Shown here: in pieces, positions 11,708-25,585 of the stretch
Position numbering within the stretch: position 1 is the first letter of the stretch
Layout of the letters: each line of letters begins with the position of its first letter
Source of the DNA: Saccoglossus kowalevskii
Lineage: Eukaryota; Hemichordata; Enteropneusta; Harrimaniidae
Assembly (NCBI RefSeq): GCF_000003605.2
Contig: NW_003134350.1
Coordinates: 356,380-420,379 of the forward strand
DNA: 64,000 bases
Reading direction: 5' to 3'
The notes under the pieces: model-generated
Database searches by the model: none
What the model was told of the DNA's origin: nothing
The model's input: the letters and a program-made list of their open reading frames with translations, nothing else
Program-made: the position numbers and the translations under genes

Positions 11708-13001
11708 CTAATAAATAAAATACAATGCGTTAAGGAAATAGAGAAGATCTTAGAGTGATCTTGCAATATCTAATTTACTACATATCTTCTATATCCCATT
11801 TATTTACTTAAAAGCTAAAAACTAACGCAGACATCTTAGTTCATGAGCGCGCGCGTACTCAAACAGGGGCGGCGGCACGAAATGTTGCATGGGCGAGATC
11901 TGCTCACCATTCTTTGCGCCTCGTAGGCGTAGATGGTTGCATTTTTTTTAGGAAGCCCTACTGCCAGAAAATCATAAAGCGTCCTTTATCATTTGCTTAA
12001 CCGCCGAGAATGAACACCGTTTTACACCGTTATTTTTGGCCCATAGTTATATTTTGGGTGCATTCAAGCATTAAACCTCCCACAATCTGTGACAAATGAC
12101 CACTAGCCATGAGGGAATGATATGTGGTTTTGTTTTAGCCAACATCTTAGGGTCCCTCACCAATTTACATAATGTGTGAGGGCTGAGGTGTTACTGTCAG
12201 GGTCCAGGTTATAGGTGGGCTTTATGGATTTGTTTACAAATCATAACTATTTTAGATAGTCAGTAGTGACATTAAATCTATCAATTTGCTTGTATTGACC
12301 AATCAGATTGGAAATATAGAATATTATAACATTGAACTGCAATGATATATGGGATTAATCAGTCCCGTGGCAATATCAACCCAACGAGTGAGAGAAATAT
12401 CATCTTGGGCTTTTCGTGTGTAGTATTCTTTTTCTCACATCACCTCAAAATACGTTGTTACAAAGAGAAAAACAAGCTTGATGCGTGTTTAGAGTCGCTA
12501 AAATGAGTGAATGTATTATTCCGCATCACAAAACGTACTTCTTAACATCCGCTGAATGTACAAGTGCCAAGCACGTAGAAATCAGATAATAATATATGTT
12601 TAACCTCACTGCATACACATTAATACAGATACATATTTAGCTGCTGAAGGAAGCAAAGCTGCCGATGTTTCACGCGCACGGGTAGGTGATGATGCCTGTA
12701 CTGCCGGCACAATCTCTGTGGCAAATTCACCGCCGAACGATTCACGTCTTGCACACGAAATTGTGACATAATAGGTTCTGCATTTGGTATTGATATTTCA
12801 TGTACTGACATTTATACATAGTGTGTGATTGATTTGGGGATCTCACAAACCAATCGGTCAGAGTTGTGATAAAAAACGAAGATACATATATGTGTGTCAA
12901 TAAATGTATGTTCATTTCTATACAAACACATATAAGAGGGGTGGATTTCATATTACAGCTTACAATGTATTAATAGTATTAGGCATAAATTAGATACCTA
13001 C

Positions 13002-13174
13002 ATTAGTGTTCACTTCAATCAGCTCGATGTGGTAACCTGGTAGAATGCTTGGATCGTTGTTTATGTGTTCTATTGCCAATATCACTCCTGGGTATGCACC
13101 CCCTGCCCATATCAAATGTTGACCAGTTGTTATGAAGAATCCTCCAATGTACAGGGGTATTGTTGTGTTGTCGG
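13002..13174 (-). CDS. GABA-B receptor-like gene A, exon 2: start of the Venus-flytrap ligand-binding domain
   Basis: The minus-strand exon follows an acceptor TTCACAG and reads DNTTIPLYIGGFFITTGQ, then the GGAYPGVILAIEHIN stretch and DPSILPGYHIELIEVNTN. This is the first strand and helix of the periplasmic-binding-protein-like lobe of GABA-B receptors, where family members have a Gly-x-x-x-x-Pro-(A/G)-V-x-x-A-(I/L) helix followed by N(D/S)-x-x-I-L-P-x-Y. Two donors are possible. AAT|GTAGGT ends the exon at 13002 in phase 0 and joins directly to the next exon. TAG|GTATCT ends it at 12998 in phase 1 and would hit a stop when spliced to the next exon. The former is chosen, though a small unseen exon in between is not excluded. 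Confidence 0.88.
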
Positions 13175-16100
13175 CTGTGAACAGAAAATTATAGTCATTA
13201 GTGAAGAACACATACAATTGTCTAAATCTCAAATATTAATAGACTGTTACTGATGTATATCCTCCGGCACAGAAACACGTAATTGGTCGCATTGAATAAC
13301 GCTTGGTGGGTGGGAATGAAACTTTATTTTATTACATAGTGCCCTAGGCACAATGGGAGATATAAATGCTCGTCTTTGTGAATTATAAATGTATGCTGTT
13401 CTTTGATGTGTGAACAAGATTTCAGAATGCTTTCGGTTTTCACCTTTTAGATATGGAAATTGTTGGTATTATCGATAATATAATTAACACATTTTCAATA
13501 ATATTCATTTTTCATACGAATAATATCAGATAGGTAATAAGGCTGAAAACATAATAGTGCTACTCAGAGTCTGTACATATACATTATAGTATAAAACAAA
13601 CAGTAATGTGCACGAATATATATATATAACTGCTATGTCACAATGAACAAAGTGAGCAAAAATAGTTTAAATATAATACACTGAAATTAATGTAATTTCA
13701 AATGACGGGGACTGAGACGCTTCTTTACTTTTGTTCGATGACATTCGTTAGACTACTATATAATACTTGAGGCGTTTGGATACTCTTGGTGCCCATATTG
13801 CCATTAAAACCAACCTAAAACGTAATTAGTGTAGTTGCAAGTTAAAATAGATTACATTTCGTAATTTTGCACCCTATATGAATCATTTCTTCTGGGACAG
13901 TTTTTCGTGAGCTAATTGTACATAATATCACGGCGCCAAAAGTACATATTTTCCACTGTTCCCGGATATAATTACTAGCATTTCACGTTATTTCTATATT
14001 TTGATTAATAACAGCTACTGTGCAGCATGAGCAATGCTTGCGGCTACGACCATCACATCACGTCGTGTCCGAGATCACACGTTGCGACTTTGATTTTCCA
14101 ATAACAATACGTATGCATTCGTGAAAGTTCCGCATAAAATCATTGCAAGTCATTTTATAAGAAGCTTTCGGACATGACTGCTATTATGAAACGCCTACGT
14201 GAAAACTTAAGTGAAGCGGACTTGTTATATTTGTTCACAAACAAATGTACTTTAAATTTTACTCGTGTGAACAACCTTGTAAGTATGATGAAGCCCGTAT
14301 TAACGACTGTGGTGATTTTAACGTCATTTAAAATGTACATTCGAGAATGTTTTTTCATATTAAACTCATCATTTGTTATTTGTAGCTTTTGATTCAGGCG
14401 ATCTCATCTCTACAGTGTGAATACTGTTCTTAGAGTTCAGATTGTAGACACTGACACTAATGCATGGATTTTATCTGTCTTTATATTTGTTCAAAACGCA
14501 TTTCAAGTTTTCAGACATGATGCTTTTAGGAGGAATCTTTATTTAACTATTTGAAAATAAACTACTATGCAGCTTTAACTTTAAATCCGCAGATGTACAG
14601 TATAGTATGCACTCGAATATATCCACCAGATTCGACCAATATTTTGAAAAATTTTAAAGTGGTGCATACTCAAGTATATGTGTTTATCTTTTTAGTTTTT
14701 GCAAATGGTTAATTTTATAGTAACATTATGCGGTAAAATATGAGAAATATTAATCTTGTAAGGAAGTGATCTTAATAACCTCAATAACCTAGCAATACAT
14801 TTAGCTTTATAAAATGATTTGTGTAGTTTTGATATGCAATGCAATCCAAGCAAGTAGACCATTTGACAAATGTCGCGAATGACTTGTGGTTAGCAAGAAT
14901 TCCATTCTTACTGTAAGTGAATCGTATCCATGTAGCAGTATCAGATTTCCCAGTAATACTTTTATCAAAACCAGAAGCAAACTGACAATTCATAACAGGA
15001 AAAATCAAACATGTGTATGTGTACCTCAATTAAATTGTCCATTAGATAGTTTTTCTTATAAACAAACTTGTTATTTACAGTGTTTGCACAGATTACCGAG
15101 TCCACCGAGTAGGAATATTAATTATGTTCACTTTTAGTGTACTTTTAAGTTTTATAGATTCAGTAAGGTTTCACTCAATGAAAATACGCAACCAAGTTCA
15201 TTAGCCAAAGCATCATGGCATTCCCAGACGACCATTTTGCTTATTTCCACAGAACTGATCTGATATAAACTGTGCATACACTGATAATTTCCGTAACCAC
15301 GACATATACGAAATTGCGAGTATAAATATTGTACTGCAAATATACCAAGAAATAATAGTCACTGAGATAATAACAGTATAGAAAGCCGCATTAATTTACT
15401 ATCATATGCTATACCACATACAGTTGTTCTAATTTAAATTCACTCTCTGGAGCAGCATGAACTCCCACAAACGTATGATGCTTTTTATCTTGAATGTTAA
15501 CTAAATCGCAGCACGCTTTTACAATTAAGGTGGTTAATGGTGTGTTGGTTGTTCACCTTTCCTGAATACATGATTGAGCAGATGTGGTGTCGTTTTTTAA
15601 GAGTTTCGTAGCTCCTGGAGTCTCGGTACATAATTGACGTAATTGACTAGACCAGACTCCTATTTCTTGCTCGATGATGTGGCAAAATTTTGCAGCCACC
15701 CAGCCAACTTCAATTCAATGTAGGTGGTTGAACAACATAATCACGGTCATAACATCAATAGCTATATATGCCAGATGTCAACATTTGCAATGTCAAATTG
15801 TGAGGTGAATTATATTAAGATGAAAAGATTCTGCTTATTCAAAATGGCAACTTTAAACTTGAGTTTGGTTGTCATATGTCTATGTGTTCGGTTTCCATGA
15901 AATGAGTAATAATACGTAGTAGTTACTAATAAAATATAATTAACCTTTACGAGCGGTGCCGATTGTGGTGAATATTCATTAAATGTCAACATAATTGCGT
16001 CTTTTCCTTTGCTTTAACGTCAATGATGCTGGAGGTATATCGCTCACAAATACACTCACGTGATATACATACTGACAGTACACGAATTGTTAACCAAATA

Positions 16101-16784
16101 TCGGAAAAGCCAAAGAGATAATGACAATATCGTGCAATGCAATCTATTTTATTTTACATATTTGTTGCTACCCTTTTACATCAGGGGCTCACTAATAAGT
16201 AATTAGGAACTGCAATATAATTATTGGAAAAAAAAACCACATACTATATAAATGGAAAAAGAAACGGACAATTTAAAACTTAAAGAAAATACAAAAAAAA
16301 TATCTTTTAAACTTAAAGTAAATGATTCTAATCTACATAATCTTTTCTATAATCCATGGCATCAATAAGAAATCTTTTCACAACTCTATCAATCTCTTCA
16401 CATATCACACAATTGTAATGCTTGGTGATGTCACCTAAAAAGAAATATAGTACTGCTTTACCCTTTGTTTCGTCATTTTCACATATGATGTGACTAATAT
16501 TTGTCGTATTTGTCATATTTTCCCTATGTTTTTGTAGCTTTCATACTCTAGAACCCTTTGTTCTGTAAGTGTTCTAGAGTTTCATAACCTTTCTTGCAGC
16601 ATGGACATATACAATCACTATTGACATTTGCAAACTTTCAACTTATAGTTTTCAGCTGAATTTAAATATCTAAACATTAAACAGATATACACTCCATTTG
16701 GAACTGTTTGTCATGCAGGTCTTGCTGAACGAGTTCAAATGCTGAGGCCAGTGTTGTATTCGAAGTTACGGGCACACATAAACA

Positions 16785-16860
16785 TGAAACACGAGATTTT
16801 AATTCAACTCAGCAAATACGCCTTACCACTGTAAGCAGACGCGCACCCCGTTACAGCACA
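16785..16860 (-). repeat. tRNA-related SINE-like fragment, copy 1
   Basis: On the minus strand a GCGTCTGCTTACAGTGGTAA block resembling a polymerase III A box is followed about 30 bp on by a decayed B-box-like GAATTAAAATCTCGTG. The same order of blocks recurs at 17.04-17.10 kb and in better shape at 54.4 kb. Confidence 0.5.
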
Positions 16861-17014
16861 TTGAACCCCCCCCCCCTTTCACCCAAAACAGTTTGACTTA
16901 GCGTGTAGTGATTGAGCTTTATACAGTGACTAAATGGACAGAATCGTTATCGTCATAAACAATGTGTAGAATATAAAACCACCATGCAGTAAAAAAGAAT
17001 ACCTGAGTGTAAAT

Positions 17015-17110
17015 AATCGAAATTACAGGCACATAAACAAACATATCAACTGGAAACACGAGATTCAAAAGTCGCAAATGCGCCTCGCCCGTATCTTCGT
17101 TTACCTGTAA
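17015..17110 (-). repeat. tRNA-related SINE-like fragment, copy 2
   Basis: This shares ATTACAGGCACATAAACA, AACACGAGATTCAAA and CGCAAATGCGCC (as read on the plus strand) with the 16.8-kb and 54.4-kb copies. The minus strand gives a B-box-like TTTGAATCTCGTG. It is fragmentary and lacks the A-box half. Confidence 0.45.
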
Positions 17111-17129
17111 TTACATACGTATATAATTC

Positions 17130-17850
17130 ATTCTGCAATGACACTATACCTCCAGCTTAACTAGATCGGCTGTGCGCATCAATATGTTAATGCATGCAAA
17201 TGTTTTCACGAGTGAAACCAGGAAATAATTAGTACTGGTATTGTATGGCTAGAGTTCTGAAGACAAGACAGATGTATAACAGCAGTATAAACGCAAGCAT
17301 ACATATTTCTACTTAGTTAACTTATTTCTAATGACAATATGCCTCCAGCTAAATTGCATCGGCACTGCGCACTAATGTATAAATGCACGCCTATGTTTGC
17401 TTTGGTAAAACCAGGAAATAATTAGTACTGGTGTTGTATAGCTGGAGTTTCAGGGATAATAAAAGTCTATTATAGCATATATATGCGTACATATATGTAC
17501 ATGGTTCACATATCACTAATGTCACTATAACTCAACGTTCAATGAATCGATAGTGCGTTTCAATGTATCAATGTATGCCTAGGTGTATTTTGGTAAAACC
17601 AGGAAATAATTATTACTGTGTTTATATATGTCTCGCTCTCAAAAGAAAAAAAGCTTTAATGCCATATATATACGTGAAAATTTGACCAATTTACATAATA
17701 TATTAATTTATTAGTTCACTTCGGTAAAACCAAAACAATAATTAACCATGGCATTGTATGGTGGAGTTCTGAATTGAATAAGTTTGCATACACATTTGCA
17801 TACGTATACGTACATATTTCAATGATTCTCAATTACAATAGCATCCAGCA
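17130..17850. repeat. Degenerate tandem array of ~150-190-bp units
   Basis: Four to five diverged units begin near 17,140, 17,332, 17,520, about 17,684 and 17,833. Best-kept blocks are ACTATACCTCCAGCTTAA at the start and AAACCAGGAAATAATTAGTA in the middle, followed by CTGG(T/C)(A/G)TTGTATGGCTGGAGTT-like sequence. No reading frame spans it. Confidence 0.7.
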
Positions 17851-18477
17851 ATATTCTGTTGGAAAAGCAAGCTACCGACATGCATGATGATGCAATCGTT
17901 GCAATGCAAATGTACACAGTAAGTATTTAACAATACCGTTAACACTTTAGTATTCACCAATAAGTGACAGAACACGTTGATTTATTAATGAATGGCACAG
18001 GAGATGAGGAAATATAATGAAATGCAGTTTCAAATTATTAAATATATATTACAGCTGTGTTCATTGCGGAAACATTCACCAACGTCAGCAATTTGTCTGA
18101 TATAAAATGCACTTAGCTACTTAACACATTAATATGATGTGAGATTTTGAAGGTTACACGTTAGTATGAGTGAAACGATCATAAATATATGAACAAAATA
18201 CTATAATATCTAAATCAAGCATATAATGGAAAAAAAGTAATTTCTTTTAGTATTTATGTAAATACATATTTCCTGGTTCTGTCTTCCTGTTCGTGATGTT
18301 TTTCAAACGTAATTTTTTAGCTCATATCTGATATTGAGGGTGAAAGGGGAAATTCCATAAAATAGTTTACTGAATACTGTATGTAATGATTGCTACTTTC
18401 ACATACGAGTTTAAGAGTTAAGTGTAAATTTGTAATGTATACGTATCATAACTTATTATACATCTGTTACCGTAACG

Positions 18478-18690
18478 TCATAAGTTACAGCGTGCCGTAA
18501 TTTTGCGGTATTTTACGGGGTATTTTATTCCTACCATATTAGGAAATGAGTATTCCAAATATGGAATGATTACGCGCGTAAACGTTCTCCAATAATAAAA
18601 ACAAACATGGCTGCGCGTCGGTCGATACTGCCGCCGTACTGCTTTCATGCATACTTTGAAGCATCTTCGTAATAACCTTATATTATTTTA
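18478..18690. repeat. Dispersed repeat family E, copy 1, with palindromic core
   Basis: The block CATAAGTTACAGC, then ACCATATTAGGAAA, ATTCCAAATATGGAA, TACGCGCGTA and finally CTCGTAATAACCT-like sequence is shared in the same order with 56.91-57.15 kb. The CCATATT...AATATGG part is self-complementary. No coding frame is seen. Confidence 0.7.
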
Positions 18691-19074
18691 TTTGTACTGC
18701 AAAATACATACACTTTCGTGTTTAGGAACATTGTAAACACACACAAAAAATAAAACATAAATGTGTCATTAAAATGTTTATTGATAGAACATTCATGGAA
18801 TAATGCAACCAATGTTATGCCAGCAGTACTTGTGTGAAAAAAATATAGTCTGAGACTCAAACGGAGTGTATATGCCATGAGATGGTCATGACATTACATT
18901 ATTCAGAAGACTGTTTAAGATGCTATGATATCACAACTTTATAAAATTCTAATACTTCATTAGTTATCAACATGACATAACGCCTAACAGTTACCAGGTT
19001 GTGGAAGAAATAATTGTATGTACTCTTATATGGCCTTATTAACCAATCAGTTATACTGGAAATTAAGGCACTTG

Positions 19075-19140
19075 GCGAAGTTCTTTGTCGCCTAGTGGAG
19101 TTTGGTACCACCATGGCGGTGGTTCGAATCACATCTAAAC
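19075..19140 (+). repeat. tRNA-related (polymerase III-like) fragment
   Basis: GTCGCCTAGTGGAGTT resembles an A box and GGTTCGAATCACA at about 19,119 is a good B-box match. They are only about 31 bp apart, and no cloverleaf can be drawn, so this is a tRNA-derived relic and not a tRNA gene. It lies at the left edge of foldback copy 2. Confidence 0.4.
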
Positions 19141-19184
19141 ATTCACACATTTGATTTGAACATTTTACTCGAAATCTGTTCAAT

Positions 19185-21150
19185 TTGAAACATTTCAGAA
19201 AACAAAATCACCAATGATGTTTCAACCCAAAATAACAGACTATAAATGTTTCATAAAGTGTTAATGTATAAGACACATTTGTGTTCCCATGAGAGTAAAC
19301 AAAACACTTTTTTTCGATTTTTTTATTTTTAAATACTTTAGAAAACAAACACAAATGCAATGTTTCAACTTAAAACACTCGACTATGCATGTTTCACAAG
19401 TGTTTATGTACATGCCATGTGCACAGGTTCATAAAAGTAGCTAAAATTAATTTAAAAAAAATGCTCACACACGTCACCATTGTCAGTAGACAAGTAGTGA
19501 TAAATTTATTGATTTTGGTATTTTTAATATGTTGCGAGTGTGCACGGTGTTGTTGCTCGAGTTACTAACCTGGATGACACAGCGCTTAAACATACGTTAA
19601 TTCTCTGTTATCTAATCATTATATTCATTTTTATAGCTATTATTCTATTGGTGGAGCCTCAATGCTGAATTCAATCTACCGGTAATATGGTGAGTGACAA
19701 AAACTGTGCAAATTTAAGTATAATTTAAACGAGCTCCGTTAAGTCTCTTATTCATACATAACCATCATTTAGAAATTTCATTAATGCAATAAAGATTTTG
19801 AGATACATTGCGTAAACGACGTTTTTCATAACGAACACTATGTTGTGTGTTTAAGTAACTTGTAACTTGTCTCGTGCGCAAGCTCATTCATGTGGAGTAT
19901 GTTGACTGTTTTTAGATTTTCTGAAGAACCGAAAGTTATCCTAAATAAGCCCAAAGCTAGGAAGACACTGTTTCTCCGTTACGAAACGTGTGGAAAGTGT
20001 AATTGATAGAAGCAGCGTCGGCAGCTGTATACTGCATCGTTATTGGCAACGGCCTCCTTTCATTTCAATATGTGCGGGATAAATGATTAAACACATGCTT
20101 ATTAAGTTCATGTATTTCCAGGAGAATTCCGTACTACATAACTTCTATGCCGACATCCCCCAGAGACATGATCTTAGATATCAAATAAAATCACAAAAAT
20201 TTAATAAGAAAATGCAGTTCAAATCGTATTAATGTTGTGTGGTTAATATTTTAGTTATATTTGTGGTTCAAATATTGCATCGCTTGAAACAATAATGATA
20301 ATTAAACATTACTCACTGAATTTTGATACTATACATTTCGGATTTTAAGAAAAAAGATCGGAGCGGACAAAATTATATTGCTAAAATCGGGAATTAATTT
20401 TGTTAATATGGGCTATTGTTCCTTCCGTGATCCATGCAAGGTGAATATAGTTTTGAAATACCAAATTTCCGGTTTAAGGAGGTGAAAATAAGCAATCAAA
20501 CCGTTTGACGGAGAGAAAAGTGAAATAGAATGGATTTAGAGCATATATACAGATTCGAGGATCGGGTGAGAATGTGATTGCAATACGAATACATTAATTT
20601 CTGGAGATGTTTCTCTCAAATTATTGATTTTTTATTATTTATTATTATTTTTTCTTATTTTGGTTATGTTTATTATTTTCCCGGGAATTTGATGTACCAA
20701 GAGAGATTGGGCACTTTGTGTCAATAAAAAAAGGGCTAAAGATGTCATTGTTCGTTTCTATGCATTACTCATCCGTTTTGAAGTGTCAATGTTCACAATT
20801 ATATGGTATTGTATCCAGAGTTTCACGAAAGGTTTGAATTTCAGTAAAAACGGTTATTCAGCGACAACATGTAAGTCGAGGATACTTCTTCATGCGATTG
20901 ATGTATTTTTTTAAATGTTACACTCAGATTTACCTTATTAATGTTAATATTAATTTAGGAATATATATTCACTTGATTATGTGATTTGTTTACGTGTTTC
21001 TATTGGAAACACTTTACATAATGTGTGATGTGCAAAAACAATCCTGAAATGTTGCAATAAAAATATTTACTAACTGCTAATGTTTTCATCATATCACTTT
21101 CTGTAATTAAGCAGATTATAAACACTTTAAGTGTTTTCAAAGTGGAGTCA
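19185..21150. mobile_element. Foldback-like element family, copy 2
   Basis: The left part (19.2-20.1 kb) matches the interior of copy 1, including CGTGTGGAAAGTGTAATTGA at about 19,986 and in copy 1 at about 8,356. The right part (20.99-21.15 kb) matches copy 1's right arm (CCTGAAATGTTGCAATAAAA). A central part (20.2-20.9 kb) missing from copy 1 is shared with copy 3 (AGGTGAAAATAAG, GCAATCAAACC, AAAGGTTTGAATTTCAGTAA). Termini are decayed and no transposase frame is visible. Confidence 0.7.
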
Positions 21151-21239
21151 AAACAGTGAAAATTCTTGGTAACAATGTAAATGTTAACATGACATTAAAA
21201 TAAATGCTGGTGTCTGAATTGACATCAAATATATTGGCC

Positions 21240-21860
21240 CTGAATAATGATACATTCAGTCCAAATTTCTGGATTAAAACCGTCAACAACAGAATATTTT
21301 TCACGGTAACCCTTCTTGCGTTCATTCGCCACTGGATAGGCATACTGTACACATTTTTGTCCATGATAGTCATGACGTAATGCTAGGTTGGCAGCACGAG
21401 ATGCCCCAGGTTACGACATCCGTTTTTTAGGCATACTGCATCGAACTACCCGATGAATACAAAAAAATGAGGTTCCACATAATAAAGTTGTGTAAGGGTG
21501 AATAGAAAAGGCATAATCATTAGTATCTCACCATTGAACAATTTCCTACTGTGCAGTCGCCCATGAATTGATGAAGTTTTACAGCTAGGGGTAGAAAAAA
21601 ACATAATAGTATATTTCTATTCAGAGTCTTTACGATCGTTTCATATGTGTCTGAGACGTCAATGTATTGTCTTAGTTGACTGGCTGCCTGGCTGAGCGAT
21701 TGCTTGGCTGACGGCTAACCGACTGACTGAGTTAAAATATGTTTAATATACACTGATTTAGCTAATCAAAAACGAGCTGTAATCGATGACTCGGGCAGGG
21801 GATATAAATATTGCGTAAAACGCCGATTTCATAAGGATGTATAAACACAAGACAAATACT
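21240..21860. repeat. Dispersed repeat family B, copy 1
   Basis: Shares the ordered blocks CTGGATT...CGTCAACAACAGAATATTTT, TAGGCATACTGCATCGAAC, GTAAGGGTGAATAGAAAAGG and ACTAATCA-type ending with copies at 35.95 and 43.5 kb. The copies are diverged by point changes and indels, and no protein is recognised in any frame. Confidence 0.65.
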
Positions 21861-24800
21861 GTTTATTTGGCACGTTTTCAGTGTGGCGCTGTTCCCCCGT
21901 GCTGTGTTTGTAGTTTTCCGTCGAAGTATTTCTAAATGAATTTGATAAGACAGTTTGTTGTCTTTCAAAAATAAAAATAAAATAGTTGATAGCGTTATTC
22001 TTCATGTTGCGACATACTATGTGTGGTGGTATTAATGTTGTCCATAACGCCAGTATGCAGTGGAACAGACATATTTCGGGGGTGAACAAACATATTCCAA
22101 ACAATGCTGTGTCGAGGAAACTACCTACAAGCAAAGCATTCTACTACTCCTACATCTAAGTAGGTAGGCCAGATTCATAATCTGCTACATAATGCATAGC
22201 GATAATCCAAACCACAGTCCCTCAACACCCGGTTAGCTGAAGAAACGCTCAGAGTTCTATTGTCACAATGCGCGTTTCGCGTTCGTAAAATTAGCTTACT
22301 GGTAATCCCCACACTGTCAACATTACCATAAAATTAGCATAAAGTAGTACATCATTTTCACCAAGAATACCACGCGATTCATTTCTGTGCAGGCGTACAC
22401 AACTTTTTTTCATTTTTCACTGCTGTTAAGTTTAAACTTTCTGACTTCCAGGTACTTTATTTTAACGCAATGTGGGGAAAACACGAAGATTTCGTCGATT
22501 CTAGTGACCTTGATAATGATTGGGGTTGAAATAATGGAAGAAGTATTTAGATGCTGGATATATGCTCGAAGAAAGTGTGAACAAAACACATACTACATCG
22601 TCGTCACCACCACCGTCGTCGCGTATGGCGTATGACCACAAACGAGACTGACTTTTAACTGGAAATAAACTAATAAAAATAATAATCGAAATAATATTTG
22701 TCATTTTGGGATATATAACGCTCCATATAGTACTAGCTATATGATGGTTTAAGACGAAATGTGTAGATACGAAGGTCGATATAATCGGATATTCTCAGCA
22801 AAACGGCGTCAATGTTGGGTGTCGACATCTTAAAAACAATAATTCTGTCGAGCACACGTACCGAGTAACGTGACATACTGTTATTTATTATGAATGTAAT
22901 GGGTCATATATCAAATCGGTTTGGTTATCTAAAAACTACAATTAATTCCATCGAAATAACATTTTTTGTTAGCGACACCAAAGAGTCATCTTCGGATTCA
23001 TACGCAACACACGACAGAATCAAACGCAAAATGAATGACTGAAATGAACACCTTCTCGGAACTTATGCACTAAGTAACAAATATTGTCCAACAATTAAAG
23101 TATCAAATCACATATTAATGAAGACTGTGATTGTTTTGAGTGTGGTAACGCGATTCACCAGGGTTGTAACATTCGTGGTATTATTAACATAACGCACACT
23201 GTAATAATGAATTAACATGGCAGCTACAGTTTGAAATTAAAATCTAATTTGTTTGTTATTTATAATGAACATGGATTTTAACACGTGGTCTTTTACGAAA
23301 CCGATATGATCACGCAGAGACTTTACCGATTTTACTTAAAACATGCAATATTTGTAGACGTAACACAGAACAGTAGCGCTTCAAACGAGCTCGAAGAAAA
23401 TGCTATGACGTCACCGCTCTCTCCCCATAAGCACAACACGCACTGTACACGGGACTCGGGCGATTCGCACCTTAGAAAAATAACGTTTCCTAACCGGGTG
23501 TGGAGGGACTGTGCCCAAACAAAACAGTATTTATCGACTTTTTGAGTATGAAGAGTTAATAAGTAATTAAATTGGACTAATACTGAGATTAATGTAAACA
23601 AATAAACTCAAAACGAAGCGTGACTGTGTACTGCAAACATTATACTTGAACACTTTGCACATATCTTCACACATTTGCTATTACATATATGTTGATTATC
23701 TTCCATCTCACTAGCTTCGTTCTCGTTCGATATACGTTACGTTTTTTACGCCCTCTTTTCGGGGTTCACAATACCTTTTTCTATATGAAAGCCAATTACA
23801 ATCTCAAGGCATACAGAACGACGGGCGTCATATTTATAAATCAATTCGAAAACACGTATTCATATTACTCACTGCGATAATAATTTGAGAAGAAATACTA
23901 TCTGGCTATTTAAGTTACGATTTGTGTACGCGGCAAGAAAGAAACCATTGATGAAAAGTCTGTGTGGCTTAAATTACACCAACCCAATCACTGTTATGAA
24001 TACAGGTTGTGTCTGTGAACTCGTTGAGAAACGCGAACTGCGACAATTCTAATTACTGCATTTTGCGCAAACGTATGTAAGTTTAAGTAATTGACTACTT
24101 ATGAAATAATGAGATTTAGTAGATCGTATCGTACAATGCTTTACGGTGAATTTTACACTGTCGGCGCGTTGGTTATGGGCTGCCAGTGACTCTACAGTCA
24201 TACCAGCTAGCTTAATACTTGAGTCTAAATAATACAGTCACATTTATTAAAGCTACAGTTTCTTTCGTTATTAAATGTCTATTGTGTTAAAATCTATCAT
24301 CATGTATTTTTGAAAAATGTATATTTTAATATCATATATATTGTACGCAGATGGTGGAAAATTCATAATCAAATTTTGATGTAAGCAGCATATTCATATT
24401 GCTAAAACCACATTTGACTAGGCAGATTCATGTAATATTAACGAAACGTGATCTAACGTCCACTGTGGTAACTCAGTCTACCTTAATGAATATAACTATT
24501 ACCCATCATCGAAAGTAAATCTTGTAATCATAAAATATATTTTAATGACAATTAAACACTAAATACATATTTCCATAGATGTGAATGTGGATAATGAAAG
24601 GACACTAAGTCCACATATCTATATATCGACATAAACCCCTGACTTACGCAATAAACATACACTATTCAACCAGAGCATTATATATCACAAAGGAACATTG
24701 CAGGAACATTAAAAATCCTACTAAATTGTAAGCAGATAATGTGACGCGTCAAACCATTATATTGAACATTATAGATGTTGGTATGGGTTATAACAAGAAG

Positions 24801-25104
24801 AGAATTGCCTGAAAAACACATGTGACTGGATAACGAGACTTAGGGGAGATGTGTAAACCTTTCTGACGTCATCTAGCGTGGCTTGTTGAGTCTCCAGTCT
24901 CTTAACCATTTATTTGTGTTACGCACAAAATATGGGTAGCTATAAATGAAGAAAGCTTTTTCAACAGAGAGATATAACTGAGAGAGCAGACAAGCAAGAC
25001 TTGTTACACGTTGCTATATTTTGTATATTACAGTGACATAGGGAGAGAACTAACGTTACCACCGCCCGGACCTTCGCTAAGGCGTGTGAGTACTTGCAAC
25101 CCAG

Positions 25105-25585
25105 ACAATGTGTCGACTCACACTCAGCTACATCTAATGAACATGAAGGTGGTCCAACAATCAAAACCAACTTGATAATCCGACGTGCCGTCTAGCAGCT
25201 CTAATTGACTAGATAAACATATGACACACCGAATGGAATTAAGCAATCCGCACTAATACTATTACATTTAAATGATGCCACATTCAAACCATGTAATGTG
25301 TCGACTCACACTCAATTACATTTGATGGTCATGAAGGTGGTAATATAATTATAACCAAGTTTCTAATCCGATCTGCCGTCTAGCTCTCCTAACTGTCTAG
25401 ATAAAATAGTGTACATCGCGTAAATTGAAGCAGTCTGCACTGTCTATTACCATTACATTAAAATTGATACCACATTTAATGAATGCATTGTGTCGGCTGG
25501 CACTCAATTATATGGGCAGAAAAATATGAAATCGACGACAACCAAGTTTCTAATCCGGCCTGCCATCTAGCACCCTTGTATAACA
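25105..25585. repeat. Tandem array of ~190-bp units
   Basis: About 2.6 units start near 25,108, 25,295 and 25,486. Conserved blocks are AATGTGTCGACTCACACTCA, CATGAAGGTGGT, AATCCGACGTGCCGTCTAGC and TGATGCCACATT. A diverged direct repeat pair flanks it at about 24.58-24.77 and 25.66-25.83 kb (GTGGATAATG, AAATTG(T/C)AAGCA). Confidence 0.75.
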
